In this document: piece by piece, positions 17,168-26,755 of the stretch | Layout of the letters: each line of letters begins with the position of its first letter | How positions within the stretch are numbered: the stretch's first letter is position 1 | Translations under genes and position numbers: made by a program | Source: Gammaproteobacteria bacterium | GTDB lineage: Bacteria; Pseudomonadota; Gammaproteobacteria; Steroidobacterales; Steroidobacteraceae | DNA: 35,193 nt | Direction: 5' to 3' | NCBI GenBank assembly: GCA_028293765.1 | Contig: JAQGOG010000002.1 | Location: 1 to 35,193 of the forward strand | Notes under the pieces: model-generated | The model's database searches: none | What the model saw: only the letters and a program-made list of their open reading frames with translations | What the model was told of the DNA's origin: nothing

Positions 17168-18067
17168 ATGGATCAGGATCGGCCGAATTTCTTCTCGGGC
17201 CCGTATATCGACCGTCGCGCGGAAGTGCGCGAGGACCCTGGCTGGCTAGAGGCCGCGTTGTCGGACCCGGCGACGCTTTATATGCTGGGGAGGGGTACCA
17301 CGCAGTTGGTGCAAACGAAGCCGGAGCCTCGGATCGCGTTCGTCACCCGCGAGCACCCCATCGTGCGGGAAGTGGATCCGCGGCAATTCGTACTGCTCGG
17401 CTGGTTCCGGGGTACGCGCTGCGTGCTCATCCAGCTCGAGGCCGAGCGTTCCGTGGACGTGCCCCCGGGGGCGACCTTCGAAGAGCTGCGGCCCCTTTCT
17501 CCACTCCTGCGTGGTGACGAAGCGGGCCTCCTTGCATACGCGCGCGCGCTTTCAATCTGGCGAACGCGACAGCGCTTCTGCGGTGTGTGTAGCGCACCGA
17601 CGCTCCCTGAACGTGCGGGGCACGTCATGCGCTGTACGAATGAGATCTGCCAGCACGAATTCTTTCCGCGTATCGATCCGGCGATCATCGTGCTCGTCAC
17701 CGATGGTGAGCGCGCCTTGCTGGGACGGCAGTCGACCTGGCCGCCCGGCCGTTATTCCACAGTCGCGGGCTTCGTCGAGCCGGGCGAGAGCCTGGAGGAT
17801 GCGGTGGCGCGCGAGGTCCTGGAGGAGACCGCTGTGCGGGTGACGGGCGTCCGCTACGATTCGTCGCAACCCTGGCCGTTCCCATCATCGCTGATGATCG
17901 GATTTCAGGCGACCGCGGAATACGGCAGCCCGGTGCAGGTGAGCGGTGAGCTCGAGGCGGCCGGCTGGTTCACGCGGGAACAGATCGAGTCCGGGGTGGC
18001 GCTGGTACCGCCCTCACACTCCATTTCATATCGCCTCATTTCCACGTGGCTGAAAGGCCGGGGATAG
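17168..18067 (+). CDS. nudC: NADH pyrophosphatase / NAD-cap decapping hydrolase NudC
   Basis: This 299-aa Nudix hydrolase splits NADH into NMNH and AMP and can remove NAD caps from RNA 5' ends. It shows the NudC N-terminal domain and then a zinc ribbon (CGVC and CTNEIC, near residues 139-162). The Nudix box is GFVEPGESLEDAVAREVLEE with TA. The NADH-specific motif SQPWPFPSSLM follows the box. Length is typical for NudC of Proteobacteria. It begins 35 nt after the flhC-like stop and ends one base before the NRDE gene, so the latter is probably co-transcribed. Confidence 0.95.
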   Translation: MDQDRPNFFSGPYIDRRAEVREDPGWLEAALSDPATLYMLGRGTTQLVQTKPEPRIAFVTREHPIVREVDPRQFVLLGWFRGTRCVLIQLEAERSVDVPPGATFEELRPLSPLLRGDEAGLLAYARALSIWRTRQRFCGVCSAPTLPERAGHVMRCTNEICQHEFFPRIDPAIIVLVTDGERALLGRQSTWPPGRYSTVAGFVEPGESLEDAVAREVLEETAVRVTGVRYDSSQPWPFPSSLMIGFQATAEYGSPVQVSGELEAAGWFTREQIESGVALVPPSHSISYRLISTWLKGRG

Positions 18068-18068
18068 C

Positions 18069-18878
18069 GTGTGCCTGCTCGTTCTGGCCTGGAAGGCGCA
18101 TCCTCGCTACCGGCTCGTGGTGGCCGCGAATCGCGATGAGTTTCACGAACGCCCCGCCGCCGCGCTCGCGAAATGGTCGCCGCCCGATGACATCATTGCC
18201 GGCCGGGATCTGCGCGCCCAGGGAACCTGGCTCGGCTTGGATCGCCGTCGCCATTTTGGCGTCGTAACGAACTTCCGCGAGCTGCAACGCCCCCGCGACG
18301 ACGCACCTTCGCGAGGCGACCTGATTCCTCGCTACCTGCACGCCGCCGACGGCGCGGGGAACTTTCTGGCACGCCTCGAGCCCGAAGCGTCCCGTTATTC
18401 TGGCTTCAACCTGTTGCTGACCGACGGCGATTCGCTTTGGTACGCCTCGAACCGCGCGGAGCGGTTCGCCCGTCCATTGCCCCCGGGGGTGTATGGACTT
18501 TCCAACGAGTTCCTCGATACCCCCTGGCCGAAGCTCCGGCGGGTACGACGGCGGTTCGAGTCCTGGTTGAGCGATTCCACCAATGCTTCGGCGGCCGGAC
18601 TGTTTTCCCTCCTGAACGACCGTACCACCGCGGCCGCGGATGAGGAACTGCCGCAAACGGGCCTAACGCCGGAGTGGGAGCGCATTCTCTCCGCACCGTT
18701 CGTCGTTCACCCGGATTATGGAACGCGCTGTTCGACGGTCCTGCTGCTGGAGTCTTCGGGCGCTGCTTACCTCGCCGAGCGGCGTTTCGATGCACGGGGC
18801 GCGCAGAGCGGACAAAGTGAGTTCGCGCTCAACGCCGGGGAGTTCCCCCAGCAGCCGCCTGCTGAGGCTGCTTTGTGA
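18069..18878 (+). CDS. NRDE-family (TANGO2-like) protein
   Basis: This 269-aa protein starts MCLLVLAWKAHPRYRLVVAANRDEF, the defining N-terminus of the NRDE family (DUF833, bacterial relatives of eukaryotic TANGO2). Cys 2 directly follows the start Met, as in N-terminal nucleophile hydrolase folds. Internal conserved blocks include LGLDRRRHFGVVTNFR, GVYGLSNEFLDTPWPK and the late YGTRCSTVLLLE. Biochemical function is unsettled; haem handling and lipid roles have been proposed for relatives. The start is GTG 18069, 1 nt after the nudC stop, which suggests translational coupling. Confidence 0.9.
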   Translation: MCLLVLAWKAHPRYRLVVAANRDEFHERPAAALAKWSPPDDIIAGRDLRAQGTWLGLDRRRHFGVVTNFRELQRPRDDAPSRGDLIPRYLHAADGAGNFLARLEPEASRYSGFNLLLTDGDSLWYASNRAERFARPLPPGVYGLSNEFLDTPWPKLRRVRRRFESWLSDSTNASAAGLFSLLNDRTTAAADEELPQTGLTPEWERILSAPFVVHPDYGTRCSTVLLLESSGAAYLAERRFDARGAQSGQSEFALNAGEFPQQPPAEAAL

Positions 18879-18921
18879 GACTGTCGAGGAACCCACGCCA
18901 GTTGTGTGAACCTAATGACGA

Positions 18922-18953
18922 AGAGCTTCGAGCGAGTCCCCGCGCGAGGCTCT
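18922..18953 (+). terminator. Stem-loop between the NRDE gene and tamA (possible terminator or leader hairpin)
   Basis: AGAGCTTCG (18922-18930) pairs with CGAGGCTCT (18945-18953) over 9 bp with one G-T wobble and a 14-nt loop. No clear T-run follows directly, so it may be a weak terminator, a leader structure of tamA, or chance. Confidence 0.3.
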
Positions 18954-18987
18954 AGAATCCTGGGTTTTCGTCCAATCGCACGTTTAG

Positions 18988-20823
18988 ATGGCGTATCGCA
19001 ACTCCCTCACACGGGCCCGACGGCACGGCCGGGCCTGGATCGCCGCGGTGTGCCTCATTGCTTCCCAGCTTGCGAGAGCGGATGTCGATGTCGAGATCAG
19101 CGGGATCGACGACGACCAGCTGCGCACGAACGTCCTCGCGTACCTCAGTTTCGAACGCTACAAGCAGCGCACTGACATCACCGCCGACACCGCCGAGCGG
19201 CTTCATAACCGAGTCGAGCGCGAGGTGCAGGCCGCCCTCAAGCCGTTCGGTTACTACGAGCCGCGGGTGAATTCCGAGGTCAAGGACTTGGGGCATGGGG
19301 ATTGGCGGGTTACGCTAGACATCGACCCGGGCATGCCTGTGCTCATCGACAAAATCGACGTGCGGGTGCAGGGCCCAGGGGCGAGGGACCCCCTGTTCGA
19401 ACGCATCACTTCGAATCCGCCGCTGCACTCCGGTGATCGCCTGAGCCATGCCGCGTACGAGGGCATCAAGAGCGATCTGCAGCGGACCGCGGCCACGTTT
19501 GGTTATCTCGATGCCAAGCTCACTCGCAACGAGCTCGTGGTCGACCCCAAGAATCACAAGGCGAACGTGACGCTCGAGATGCAGACCGGCGATCGTTATC
19601 GCTTCGGCGCGACGACTATCGAGCAGACGTCGGTAAACGACGCGCTCGTGCGCCGCTACCTGCGCTACAAGGAAAACGAGCCTTTCGACCTTACGCAGGT
19701 CCTGCGAACGCAGTTCGCGCTGGACGATGCGCAATATTTCACCAACCTCGAAGTGTTACCCGCAGAGGCGGACCGCCAGACGCACGTGGTGCCCGTGACC
19801 ATTCACGCCGACAAGAGTCGCCGCAACCGGTATTCGTTCGGCGCCGGTTACGCCACTGACACCGGCGTGCGCGGCACGCTTACGTGGGAGAACCGGAGGC
19901 TGAATACGCGGGGACACCGGTTCAACGTACAGATCGAGGCCTCGCAAATAGAGCGCTACCGTCTGCAGAGCCGCTACATCATTCCCATCGGCGATCCCGC
20001 GGTCGAGAACCTGACTTTCCAGAGTACGATCGAGCAGCTCCAACTCGCGGACGTCACGACGAGAACCGAATCCATCGGGCCGAGCATCACCAAGGTCGCA
20101 GACAACTGGCAGTACGTTTGGTTTGCGAATGCGATGAAAACGACCGGCGAATCCGCGGCCGGAACGACCACCGACCGGCTGCTCGTGCCGGGCATCGACA
20201 TCGCCTCGGTACCGAAGGGCTATCTCGGCGAGCCGATCTTTCAACATCCCTTCTTTGCGGAACTGCGCGGCTCGGACGCCGTGATCGGCTCGGACGCGAA
20301 TTTCATTCAGCTGAAGGTCCAGGCGGAGCGCGTGTTCCCCATGGGACAGAAATGGCACCTGCTCCTGCGCGACGAGATCGGCGCGAGTCTCGTGTCGCGG
20401 TTCAGCCAACTGCCTACGGTGATGCGCTTCTTCGCAGGTGGCGACAACAGCGTGCGCGGCTTCGCCTATAACGAGCTGTCGCCGAGCCAGGACGTCTGCA
20501 CGACTGATAAGATCACCGGTAAGCCCATGCTGACGGCGACCGGGCAGTGCGTGCAGGTGCAGCAGACCGTCAAAGTCGGCGGCAAGAACCTCATCACCGG
20601 AACGGTCGAAGTCATCCGCGATCTGCCGCGGAACTTCGGCGTCGCTACGTTCTTCGACTACGGCAACGCGTTCAATCGCTGGGGCGATCCGCTCGAATAT
20701 TCGGTCGGCGTCGGCTTTCGCTTGCGACTGCCCGTCGTGACGCTGGGTATCGATGTCGCGGAACCGCTGTCACGGCCGGGCGCAAGCCCGCGACTGCATA
20801 TCAACTTCTCGCCGAAGCTGTGA
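18988..20823 (+). CDS. tamA: Translocation and assembly module outer-membrane protein TamA
   Basis: This 611-aa Omp85-family protein has a signal peptide (cut probably after SQLARA). Periplasmic POTRA-like domains follow to about residue 265, then a 16-strand beta-barrel with the conserved loop-6 motif VRGFAYNELSP. The end is HINFSPKL, consistent with a barrel C-terminal strand. TamA sits in the outer membrane and works with TamB in outer-membrane protein assembly and phospholipid transfer. The tamB start lies 3 nt after the tamA stop, so they form one unit. The length is slightly longer than the 577 aa of E. coli TamA. Confidence 0.95.
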   Translation: MAYRNSLTRARRHGRAWIAAVCLIASQLARADVDVEISGIDDDQLRTNVLAYLSFERYKQRTDITADTAERLHNRVEREVQAALKPFGYYEPRVNSEVKDLGHGDWRVTLDIDPGMPVLIDKIDVRVQGPGARDPLFERITSNPPLHSGDRLSHAAYEGIKSDLQRTAATFGYLDAKLTRNELVVDPKNHKANVTLEMQTGDRYRFGATTIEQTSVNDALVRRYLRYKENEPFDLTQVLRTQFALDDAQYFTNLEVLPAEADRQTHVVPVTIHADKSRRNRYSFGAGYATDTGVRGTLTWENRRLNTRGHRFNVQIEASQIERYRLQSRYIIPIGDPAVENLTFQSTIEQLQLADVTTRTESIGPSITKVADNWQYVWFANAMKTTGESAAGTTTDRLLVPGIDIASVPKGYLGEPIFQHPFFAELRGSDAVIGSDANFIQLKVQAERVFPMGQKWHLLLRDEIGASLVSRFSQLPTVMRFFAGGDNSVRGFAYNELSPSQDVCTTDKITGKPMLTATGQCVQVQQTVKVGGKNLITGTVEVIRDLPRNFGVATFFDYGNAFNRWGDPLEYSVGVGFRLRLPVVTLGIDVAEPLSRPGASPRLHINFSPKL

Positions 20824-20826
20824 GCG

Positions 20827-23800
20827 ATGCGCCGCCTGCTCCTCCTCACCGCCGGCTTCCTGATCTTCCTCGCGGTGGCCGTGCCGACGGCGGCCGTTTA
20901 TTACTTGGTATTCACAGAGGGCGGATTCCAGCTCATCGTGCGTCACATCCCGCGCAAGATCGGGGGCACGCGGCTCGATATAGTCAATCCGGGCGGCACC
21001 ATTGCACACGGCATTCACGTCGAGCGGCTCGAAATCGAACACGATCTCGTTCATCTGCGCATCGAAGACATTCGCGGCCGGGTCAGGTTGGCGCCACTGC
21101 TGTTGCAGACCATTCGCTCCCCGGATGCCTACATAGGCAGCGTTCACATCCAGGTAAAGCGGCGTACCAAGCCGCCGCTTCCGGGCCAGCCGCTATTCGT
21201 GCCCCGATGGCTGATCGTCAACGCGGAACACACGCGTATCGCCAATGTCACGCTTGACGTACCGAACGGTTTCCATCTCGAAGCGACGGATCTTTTGGGT
21301 TCCGCCGTCATTCGCCATCGCACGATCCGCCTCTTCGACGCCCAGGTGCAGTGGGGCGACGCGCATGTCTCGGGTATCGGTGTGTTGCGAGCCGCCGATT
21401 CCTTGGCGTTCGATGTCGACGGCCGCATCAACTGGGACCCCGTAGGGCAGCCTGCATGGGCCGTCTTCGGCACGGCCAAGGGAAATCTGAGCGCGGCGTC
21501 GATCGTCGCGCACACCACCGCACCGTTCCGGGCCGACTTTACGGGCCGCGCACTCGATCTCACCAATCGCTGGCATTGGCTCGGGAACGCGGTGGTGCAT
21601 GACTTCGATCTGCGCTCGTGGGGCGTTGGCGGGCCACTCGGAATCATCACGGGCGAGTTCGTCCTACACGGGAATTCCGCGGGCTTCGGCGGAAGCGGTC
21701 CCGCGCATCCGACCGGGCTGCATGCAGGCCTGTTTCAGGCGGAATTTGACGGGAAGTATGCCAACCACGTGCTGACGGCGAGGCACATGGAGGCCCGGCA
21801 CATCGCCTCCGGCGCCACCGTCGCCGGCACCGGCACAATCGAGGTCGTAAAGAACGGACCGCGCCTGGATCTGCAAGGCAATTGGCATGACTTCCGCTGG
21901 CCGCTCATCGGGAAGGAGGTTCCTTTCCGCAGCCCGTCCGGCGAGTTCACGCTGCGCGGAATTCTGCCGTATGACGTGCACTTGAACGGAATCGCCAGAG
22001 TGCGTGACCTGCCACCGATGCCGGGGCAGGTTGACGGGTCGCTCGGGAAAGATCACTTCGCGTATACGAGGGCGGAAATCGACCTGTTCACCGGGCATGC
22101 GAGCTTGAACGGGCTGGTGACCTGGGCGCCGGGAAATACCTGGTCGACCGCGGGACAGGCGACCGGAATCGATCCGAGTTACTTCCGCCCGGACCTGCCC
22201 GGCAAGTTGGATTTTACGCTCGCGGCTGCAGGGCAGAGCTTCGATCCCAAGGGCGACGTTACGCTGCAGTTCCAGAGCTTGAGCGGCCGGCTGCGCGGGG
22301 CGACCGCGAGCGGCGGCGGTAAACTGTTCTACTCCGGGACCGGCTGGGGTTTCGACAACGTCCGCGTTGGGCTCGGGCGTACGAGCCTCGCCCTGGATGG
22401 CCATATCAACAAAGATGTCGATCTGCGCTTCGCCGTAGCCGCCGAGGATCTCAGTCTCCTCGCACCGGAGAGCCGCGGCCAGCTCAAGGCGGCGGGCACG
22501 GTTCGCGGCACTCTTGCGGATCCGATGATCGCTGCCACGGCTCATGGCAGCGGCATTCACCATGAAGGGATCACACTCGACAGCTTCGACGCCGCTATCG
22601 ATTTCGACCCTCACCCGGAACACGACTCCAGGATCGATGCGCATCTGCGCAACCTCACCTACCAGGACCGGACTTTCCAGAGTGTTGCCTTCACGCTTGG
22701 CGGAAAACCTGCGAACTACGGCGTGCGGCTCGACGTCAAAGCCCGGGGGCTCGCTGCGACCGCCAAGGCGACGGGCGCATTCGCCCAAGGGATTTTCCGC
22801 GGGGAACTCAACGCCCTCACGATCGAGGGCAACGAGCCACTGCGGCTCCAGCTCGAGAGGCCGGTGGGGCTCCTCGTGTCGCAGTCCGAGGCGCGGGTCG
22901 AATGGCTCTGTCTCGTCGGGACACCGGCGAGCGTCTGCGCGGACGGCAACTGGAATCCTGCGCAGTGGTCGGCCACGGTTACCGCCAACCAACTGCCGAT
23001 CAACACGCTCACAGCGGGATTAACTCCGTCGGTGGATTACCAGGGCACGATTAGCATCAATGCCCGCGTTTTCGCCGAAGGACAGGACCCGGTGCAGGGG
23101 ACGGCGCGCCTGGAGCTCGCCGATGCGCAGCTCTCGCACAAATTATTGAGTCATCGAGTCGAGCACACCACGCTCGGCTCCGGCACTGTGAATGTGACCG
23201 CTGCACGCACGGCAATCAACGCCGAAGCCGTGCTCGAAGACGGCGAGGTCGGCACGATCAAAGCCAATTTCACCGCACAGCGCAACACATCGCAATGGCA
23301 GAACATACCGGTCCGGGGCGAGATCCACGCGCAGACGGCGGAGCTCAATTTGATCTCCCTCTACATGCCGGACATTGACCGTGCCGCCGGCCAGCTCACG
23401 GTGGACGTACAGATCACGGGAACACTGGGCACGCCGCTGGTGAACGGCCTGGTTAAGGTTTCCGATGCCGAAGTCGATCTCTACCAGGTCAACCTCGGGT
23501 TGCGTCAGCTCGGCCTGGAAGCGCGCCTCACCGATAATGGCCTCAACTTTACCGGGTCCGCGCGCGTTGGATCGGGGACGGCCACTGCAGGCGGCCATCT
23601 CGAGTGGCGCGAGTCGCTGCCTTATGGGAAATTCTCTCTGAAGGGGACGAATCTGCGCGTCGTGGACGTCCCGGAAGCACAGATCGACGCGTCGCCGGAT
23701 CTCGACTTCAACGTCAATGGACGCAAAATAGAAGTCACGGGCAGCGTCAAAGTACCCAACGCCAAGATCGAACCTAAGGATCTGACAGGCGCGGTTCGCG

Positions 23801-24546
23801 CCTCGTCCGATGAGGTGGTCATGGGAGATGAAGAGGAGGACCCCGCGAAGCGGTTTACGGTAGTCAGCACGATTACCATGAGTCTGGGCGATCATGTGAG
23901 CATGCAGACATCGGGACTGACCGGAAGGCTCACTGGAAACATCACTGTCCGCAGCGGATACGACGCCATCACGCGCGCGACGGGCGAGCTTTCGGTCGAG
24001 GAAGGCAAGTACACGGCCTATGCACACAACCTCGACATCCAGCGCGGGCGCCTAATTTTTACGGGCGGCCCTGTCGACGATCCCGGCATCGACATCCGCG
24101 CGATACGGAAATTTCCGGACGTCACTGCAGGCGTGAACGTCCGCGGCACACTCCTGCAACCTCGATTGTCGTTCTTCTCCGAGCCCTCCCTGGCGCAGTC
24201 GGAGATCGTCTCGCTCATCCTATCCGGGTCGCTGTCCACGGCGCAGACCCGGCAGAACGGCGCTGGCAATGCCGCGCTGGTTCAGGGCGGGGCCATGCTC
24301 GCGCAGCAGCTTGGATCGCATGTCGGGATCCAGGACGTGGGCGTCGAGTCGGACCTGCTGACGAACGACACGTCGCTCGTGCTGGGAAGATACCTCTCGC
24401 CGCGGCTGTATGTGAGCTACGGCGTCAGCCTCACCCAGCAGCTCAACACGTTGAAGCTGCGATACAGCCTTGGAGATCACTGGGTCGTAAGGACCGAGGT
24501 GGGACAGGCGCGGGGTGCGGATTTGATTTACAGCATCGAGAAGTAG
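20827..24546 (+). CDS. tamB: Translocation and assembly module protein TamB
   Basis: This 1239-aa protein has one N-terminal inner-membrane anchor (MRRLLLLTAGFLIFLAVAV). A very long beta-rich periplasmic body of repeated strand pairs follows, as in AsmA/TamB bridge proteins. The C-terminal DUF490 (TamB) domain includes GKYTAYAHNLDIQRGRLIF, GPVDDPGIDIRA and LFSEPSLAQSEIVSLILSG-like segments. It ends GADLIYSIEK. TamB spans the periplasm, contacts TamA and forms a hydrophobic groove for phospholipids. Length is close to E. coli TamB (1259 aa). It converges on argH with a 67-nt gap in which I saw only a weak 5-bp stem. Confidence 0.95.
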   Translation: MRRLLLLTAGFLIFLAVAVPTAAVYYLVFTEGGFQLIVRHIPRKIGGTRLDIVNPGGTIAHGIHVERLEIEHDLVHLRIEDIRGRVRLAPLLLQTIRSPDAYIGSVHIQVKRRTKPPLPGQPLFVPRWLIVNAEHTRIANVTLDVPNGFHLEATDLLGSAVIRHRTIRLFDAQVQWGDAHVSGIGVLRAADSLAFDVDGRINWDPVGQPAWAVFGTAKGNLSAASIVAHTTAPFRADFTGRALDLTNRWHWLGNAVVHDFDLRSWGVGGPLGIITGEFVLHGNSAGFGGSGPAHPTGLHAGLFQAEFDGKYANHVLTARHMEARHIASGATVAGTGTIEVVKNGPRLDLQGNWHDFRWPLIGKEVPFRSPSGEFTLRGILPYDVHLNGIARVRDLPPMPGQVDGSLGKDHFAYTRAEIDLFTGHASLNGLVTWAPGNTWSTAGQATGIDPSYFRPDLPGKLDFTLAAAGQSFDPKGDVTLQFQSLSGRLRGATASGGGKLFYSGTGWGFDNVRVGLGRTSLALDGHINKDVDLRFAVAAEDLSLLAPESRGQLKAAGTVRGTLADPMIAATAHGSGIHHEGITLDSFDAAIDFDPHPEHDSRIDAHLRNLTYQDRTFQSVAFTLGGKPANYGVRLDVKARGLAATAKATGAFAQGIFRGELNALTIEGNEPLRLQLERPVGLLVSQSEARVEWLCLVGTPASVCADGNWNPAQWSATVTANQLPINTLTAGLTPSVDYQGTISINARVFAEGQDPVQGTARLELADAQLSHKLLSHRVEHTTLGSGTVNVTAARTAINAEAVLEDGEVGTIKANFTAQRNTSQWQNIPVRGEIHAQTAELNLISLYMPDIDRAAGQLTVDVQITGTLGTPLVNGLVKVSDAEVDLYQVNLGLRQLGLEARLTDNGLNFTGSARVGSGTATAGGHLEWRESLPYGKFSLKGTNLRVVDVPEAQIDASPDLDFNVNGRKIEVTGSVKVPNAKIEPKDLTGAVRASSDEVVMGDEEEDPAKRFTVVSTITMSLGDHVSMQTSGLTGRLTGNITVRSGYDAITRATGELSVEEGKYTAYAHNLDIQRGRLIFTGGPVDDPGIDIRAIRKFPDVTAGVNVRGTLLQPRLSFFSEPSLAQSEIVSLILSGSLSTAQTRQNGAGNAALVQGGAMLAQQLGSHVGIQDVGVESDLLTNDTSLVLGRYLSPRLYVSYGVSLTQQLNTLKLRYSLGDHWVVRTEVGQARGADLIYSIEK

Positions 24547-24613
24547 CAGACCCCGCTCTGCCCAGGGCTTGCGCTTACGAGCTGCGCGACGCGGCAGCGT
24601 GCAGCGATCTCGG

Positions 24614-25798
24614 TCAACCTTTGAGTTTCGCCGCGACGCGCTTATAGGCTTCCCGAAAAGGAATACCTTCCGTGACGACCAGGCGGTTCGCTTCTTCAGC
24701 AGCGTGGATCGCCGGATCGAGTTTGATCCGATCGGGACGAAACCTCATCGCGTCGATGGCGGGTGGCAGGATGTCGAGCGTCTGGAGCGCGAGGTCGATG
24801 CCGCGGAACAACGGGAATTTCAGCAGCTGCAGGTCGCGTTGGTAACCCGAAGGAAGCTTGGCGCAGATGCTGAGCGCCTCCGTGAGGCACGCCTGCGCGC
24901 TGGCCGAACGCCCCCGGATGAGCTCGAAAACGTCGGGGTTGCGCTTTTGCGGCATGATCGAGGAACCGGTCGTGAAGGCCTCTGGCAGCTCGAGGAAACC
25001 AAATTCCTGCGTAAAGAACAGGAGCGTGTCCGCCGCGAAGCGGCCGAGGTCCTGCATGAGCAGTGTGATCTCGAAAAGCAGCTGTGACTCAGCTTTACCG
25101 CGCGAGAGTTGTACCGCCGTCACCGGTTCCTGCGCGACGGCAAACCGCAGTTTCGCACGCGTTGCCTCGCGATCGATCGGCAGGCCGGGAGTGCCGTAAC
25201 CCGCGGCGGAACCCAACGGGCTCTTACCGTTTCGACGCTGCACGGTGCGCAGACTCTCGGCGTCGTCCCGGACCTCAGCCGCAAATCCCCCCGCCCACAA
25301 GGGTACCGAACTCGGCATCGCCTGTTGCATGTGAGTGTAGCCGGGAAGGGTCGTACTCTGCTCACGCGTCGCCAACCGATCGAGGGCCTCGGCAACGTTC
25401 GTGGCACCGGCACTCAGCTCGTCGATCGCGTCACGCAGGTAGAGCCGAATCGCCGTAAGCACCTGATCGTTGCGCGAGCGGCCCAGATGAACACGCCCGC
25501 CGGCAGCCCCGATGCGTTCGGTCAGGCGCCATTCCAACGCGGTCTGGCCGTCTTCGTCCGTAAGCTCGATATGCCAGAGGCCGCGGGCATGTTCATCGGC
25601 CAAGGCGGTGAGTCCGGAGCGGATTGTGTCCAAATCCTCGGCGGACAGCAGCTTCTGCGCCTGAAGCATCTCCGCATGGGCGATCGACGCCTGCACGTCA
25701 TAGCGCACCAGCCGCTCATCCAGCCCGTAATCCTCGCCCGCCGTGTAATTCAACACGCGATCATCGAGCGGCGCTCCCTTGTCCCAGAGGCGTGTCAC
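24614..25798 (-). CDS. argH: Argininosuccinate lyase (short form)
   Basis: This 394-aa enzyme splits argininosuccinate to arginine and fumarate, the last step of arginine synthesis. It shows the superfamily blocks GRSRNDQV (107-113), GYTHMQQAMPSS (153-164, His 156) and the signature GSSIMPQKRNP (278-288). It stops at AYKRVAAKLKG, where ordinary ArgH (about 460 aa) continues for 60-70 residues, so the C-terminal helical cap is missing. The stop is real in this sequence and is followed by tamB in the opposite direction. The start is GTG 25798, 4 nt after the argB stop. It is the last gene of the operon. Confidence 0.93.
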   Translation of the reverse strand: MTRLWDKGAPLDDRVLNYTAGEDYGLDERLVRYDVQASIAHAEMLQAQKLLSAEDLDTIRSGLTALADEHARGLWHIELTDEDGQTALEWRLTERIGAAGGRVHLGRSRNDQVLTAIRLYLRDAIDELSAGATNVAEALDRLATREQSTTLPGYTHMQQAMPSSVPLWAGGFAAEVRDDAESLRTVQRRNGKSPLGSAAGYGTPGLPIDREATRAKLRFAVAQEPVTAVQLSRGKAESQLLFEITLLMQDLGRFAADTLLFFTQEFGFLELPEAFTTGSSIMPQKRNPDVFELIRGRSASAQACLTEALSICAKLPSGYQRDLQLLKFPLFRGIDLALQTLDILPPAIDAMRFRPDRIKLDPAIHAAEEANRLVVTEGIPFREAYKRVAAKLKG

Positions 25799-25802
25799 CT
25801 TA

Positions 25803-26747
25803 TCAACCGCCCGCCTGTGCGCTTTCCTGCTCGGCGGGCGTGAGGGCGTTGATGTCGGCGACGATCAACGTGCCGGTGCCTTCGTTCGTGAACACCTCGC
25901 CGAGAATTCCCTCGGGGGCCTTGTACGAAACGACGTGCACCCGGCGTACCCCGCCGCGAATCGCATCTTCAATCGCCTTGGCCTTCGGAAGCATGCCATC
26001 CAGGATACGACCCTCTTCGCGCAGACGCTTGAGCCCGGGCAGATCCGTGTAGGAGATGAGCGAGCCCGGGTCCTCCACGTTGCCCAGGATGCCAGGGGCG
26101 CCCGTGCACAGAACCAGCTTTTCCGCACCGAGTGCGGCACCGATCGCAGCGGCGACGGTATCGGCGTTGATGTTGAGGAGAACGCCTGTCTGGTCGGCCG
26201 ACAGCGGACTTACTACCGGCATCAGGCCGTTGTCGAGAAGCTTGCGGATCACCGTCGCGTCCACGGCATCGATGTCGCCGACGAAGCCATAGTCAACCAT
26301 CTCGCCATTGGCGGCGACTTTCACCGGCGGCCGCTTGTGAGCGCGTACCAGCCCGGCGTCGACACCGCTGATCCCGACGGCGTCGATATCCAGATCGCGA
26401 CAGATTCCGAGAATTCGCGTGTTGATGAGACCGTTCAACACCATCGCAGTCACGTCGATGGACTTCTGATCGGTGACGCGCCGGCCCTCCACCATCCGTG
26501 TCGTCAGGCCCAGTGCATCGGACAGCTCCGTGAGCTGCGGGCCGCCGCCGTGAACCATTACGACGCGCACGCCAAAGTAATGGAGAATGGCGATCTGCTC
26601 GATGAGGACGCGTGTCGACTCGGTGTCGGCGAACACCCCTCCGCCCGCTTTGACCACGAAGGTCTTGCCCTTATACATCCGGATGTACGGGGCAGCGCTT
26701 TTCAATGCGCGAATCGCGAGGGTCTGGTCGCCTTTGTGCATGATCAT
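25803..26747 (-). CDS. argB: N-acetylglutamate kinase-type enzyme (stand-alone)
   Basis: This 314-aa amino-acid kinase phosphorylates N-acylated glutamate. The motifs are FVVKAGGGVF (Lys for phosphate binding), VVMVHGGGPQL, the LNINADTVAAAIG substrate segment and the late KAKAIEDAIRGGVRRVHVV. It ends soon after the kinase fold and has no GNAT domain, unlike the fused kinase-synthase of Xanthomonas. It therefore cannot supply acylglutamate itself. Given the carbamoyltransferase next door, the acyl group could be acetyl or succinyl. ATG 26747 has AGGA 6 nt upstream; an ATG at 26741 is nearly equivalent. Confidence 0.93.
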   Translation of the reverse strand: MIMHKGDQTLAIRALKSAAPYIRMYKGKTFVVKAGGGVFADTESTRVLIEQIAILHYFGVRVVMVHGGGPQLTELSDALGLTTRMVEGRRVTDQKSIDVTAMVLNGLINTRILGICRDLDIDAVGISGVDAGLVRAHKRPPVKVAANGEMVDYGFVGDIDAVDATVIRKLLDNGLMPVVSPLSADQTGVLLNINADTVAAAIGAALGAEKLVLCTGAPGILGNVEDPGSLISYTDLPGLKRLREEGRILDGMLPKAKAIEDAIRGGVRRVHVVSYKAPEGILGEVFTNEGTGTLIVADINALTPAEQESAQAGG

Positions 26748-26755
26748 TGGAGTTC

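Noticed and set aside
21664-22992. 442-codon minus-strand open frame within tamB
   Set aside because: TamB coding is certain through its anchor and DUF490 end. The antisense translation shows low-complexity Arg/Gly/Pro composition without motifs.
24577-24597. GCTGC...GCAGC stem between tamB and argH as terminator
   Set aside because: Only a 5-bp stem with mismatched interior and no T-run on either strand.
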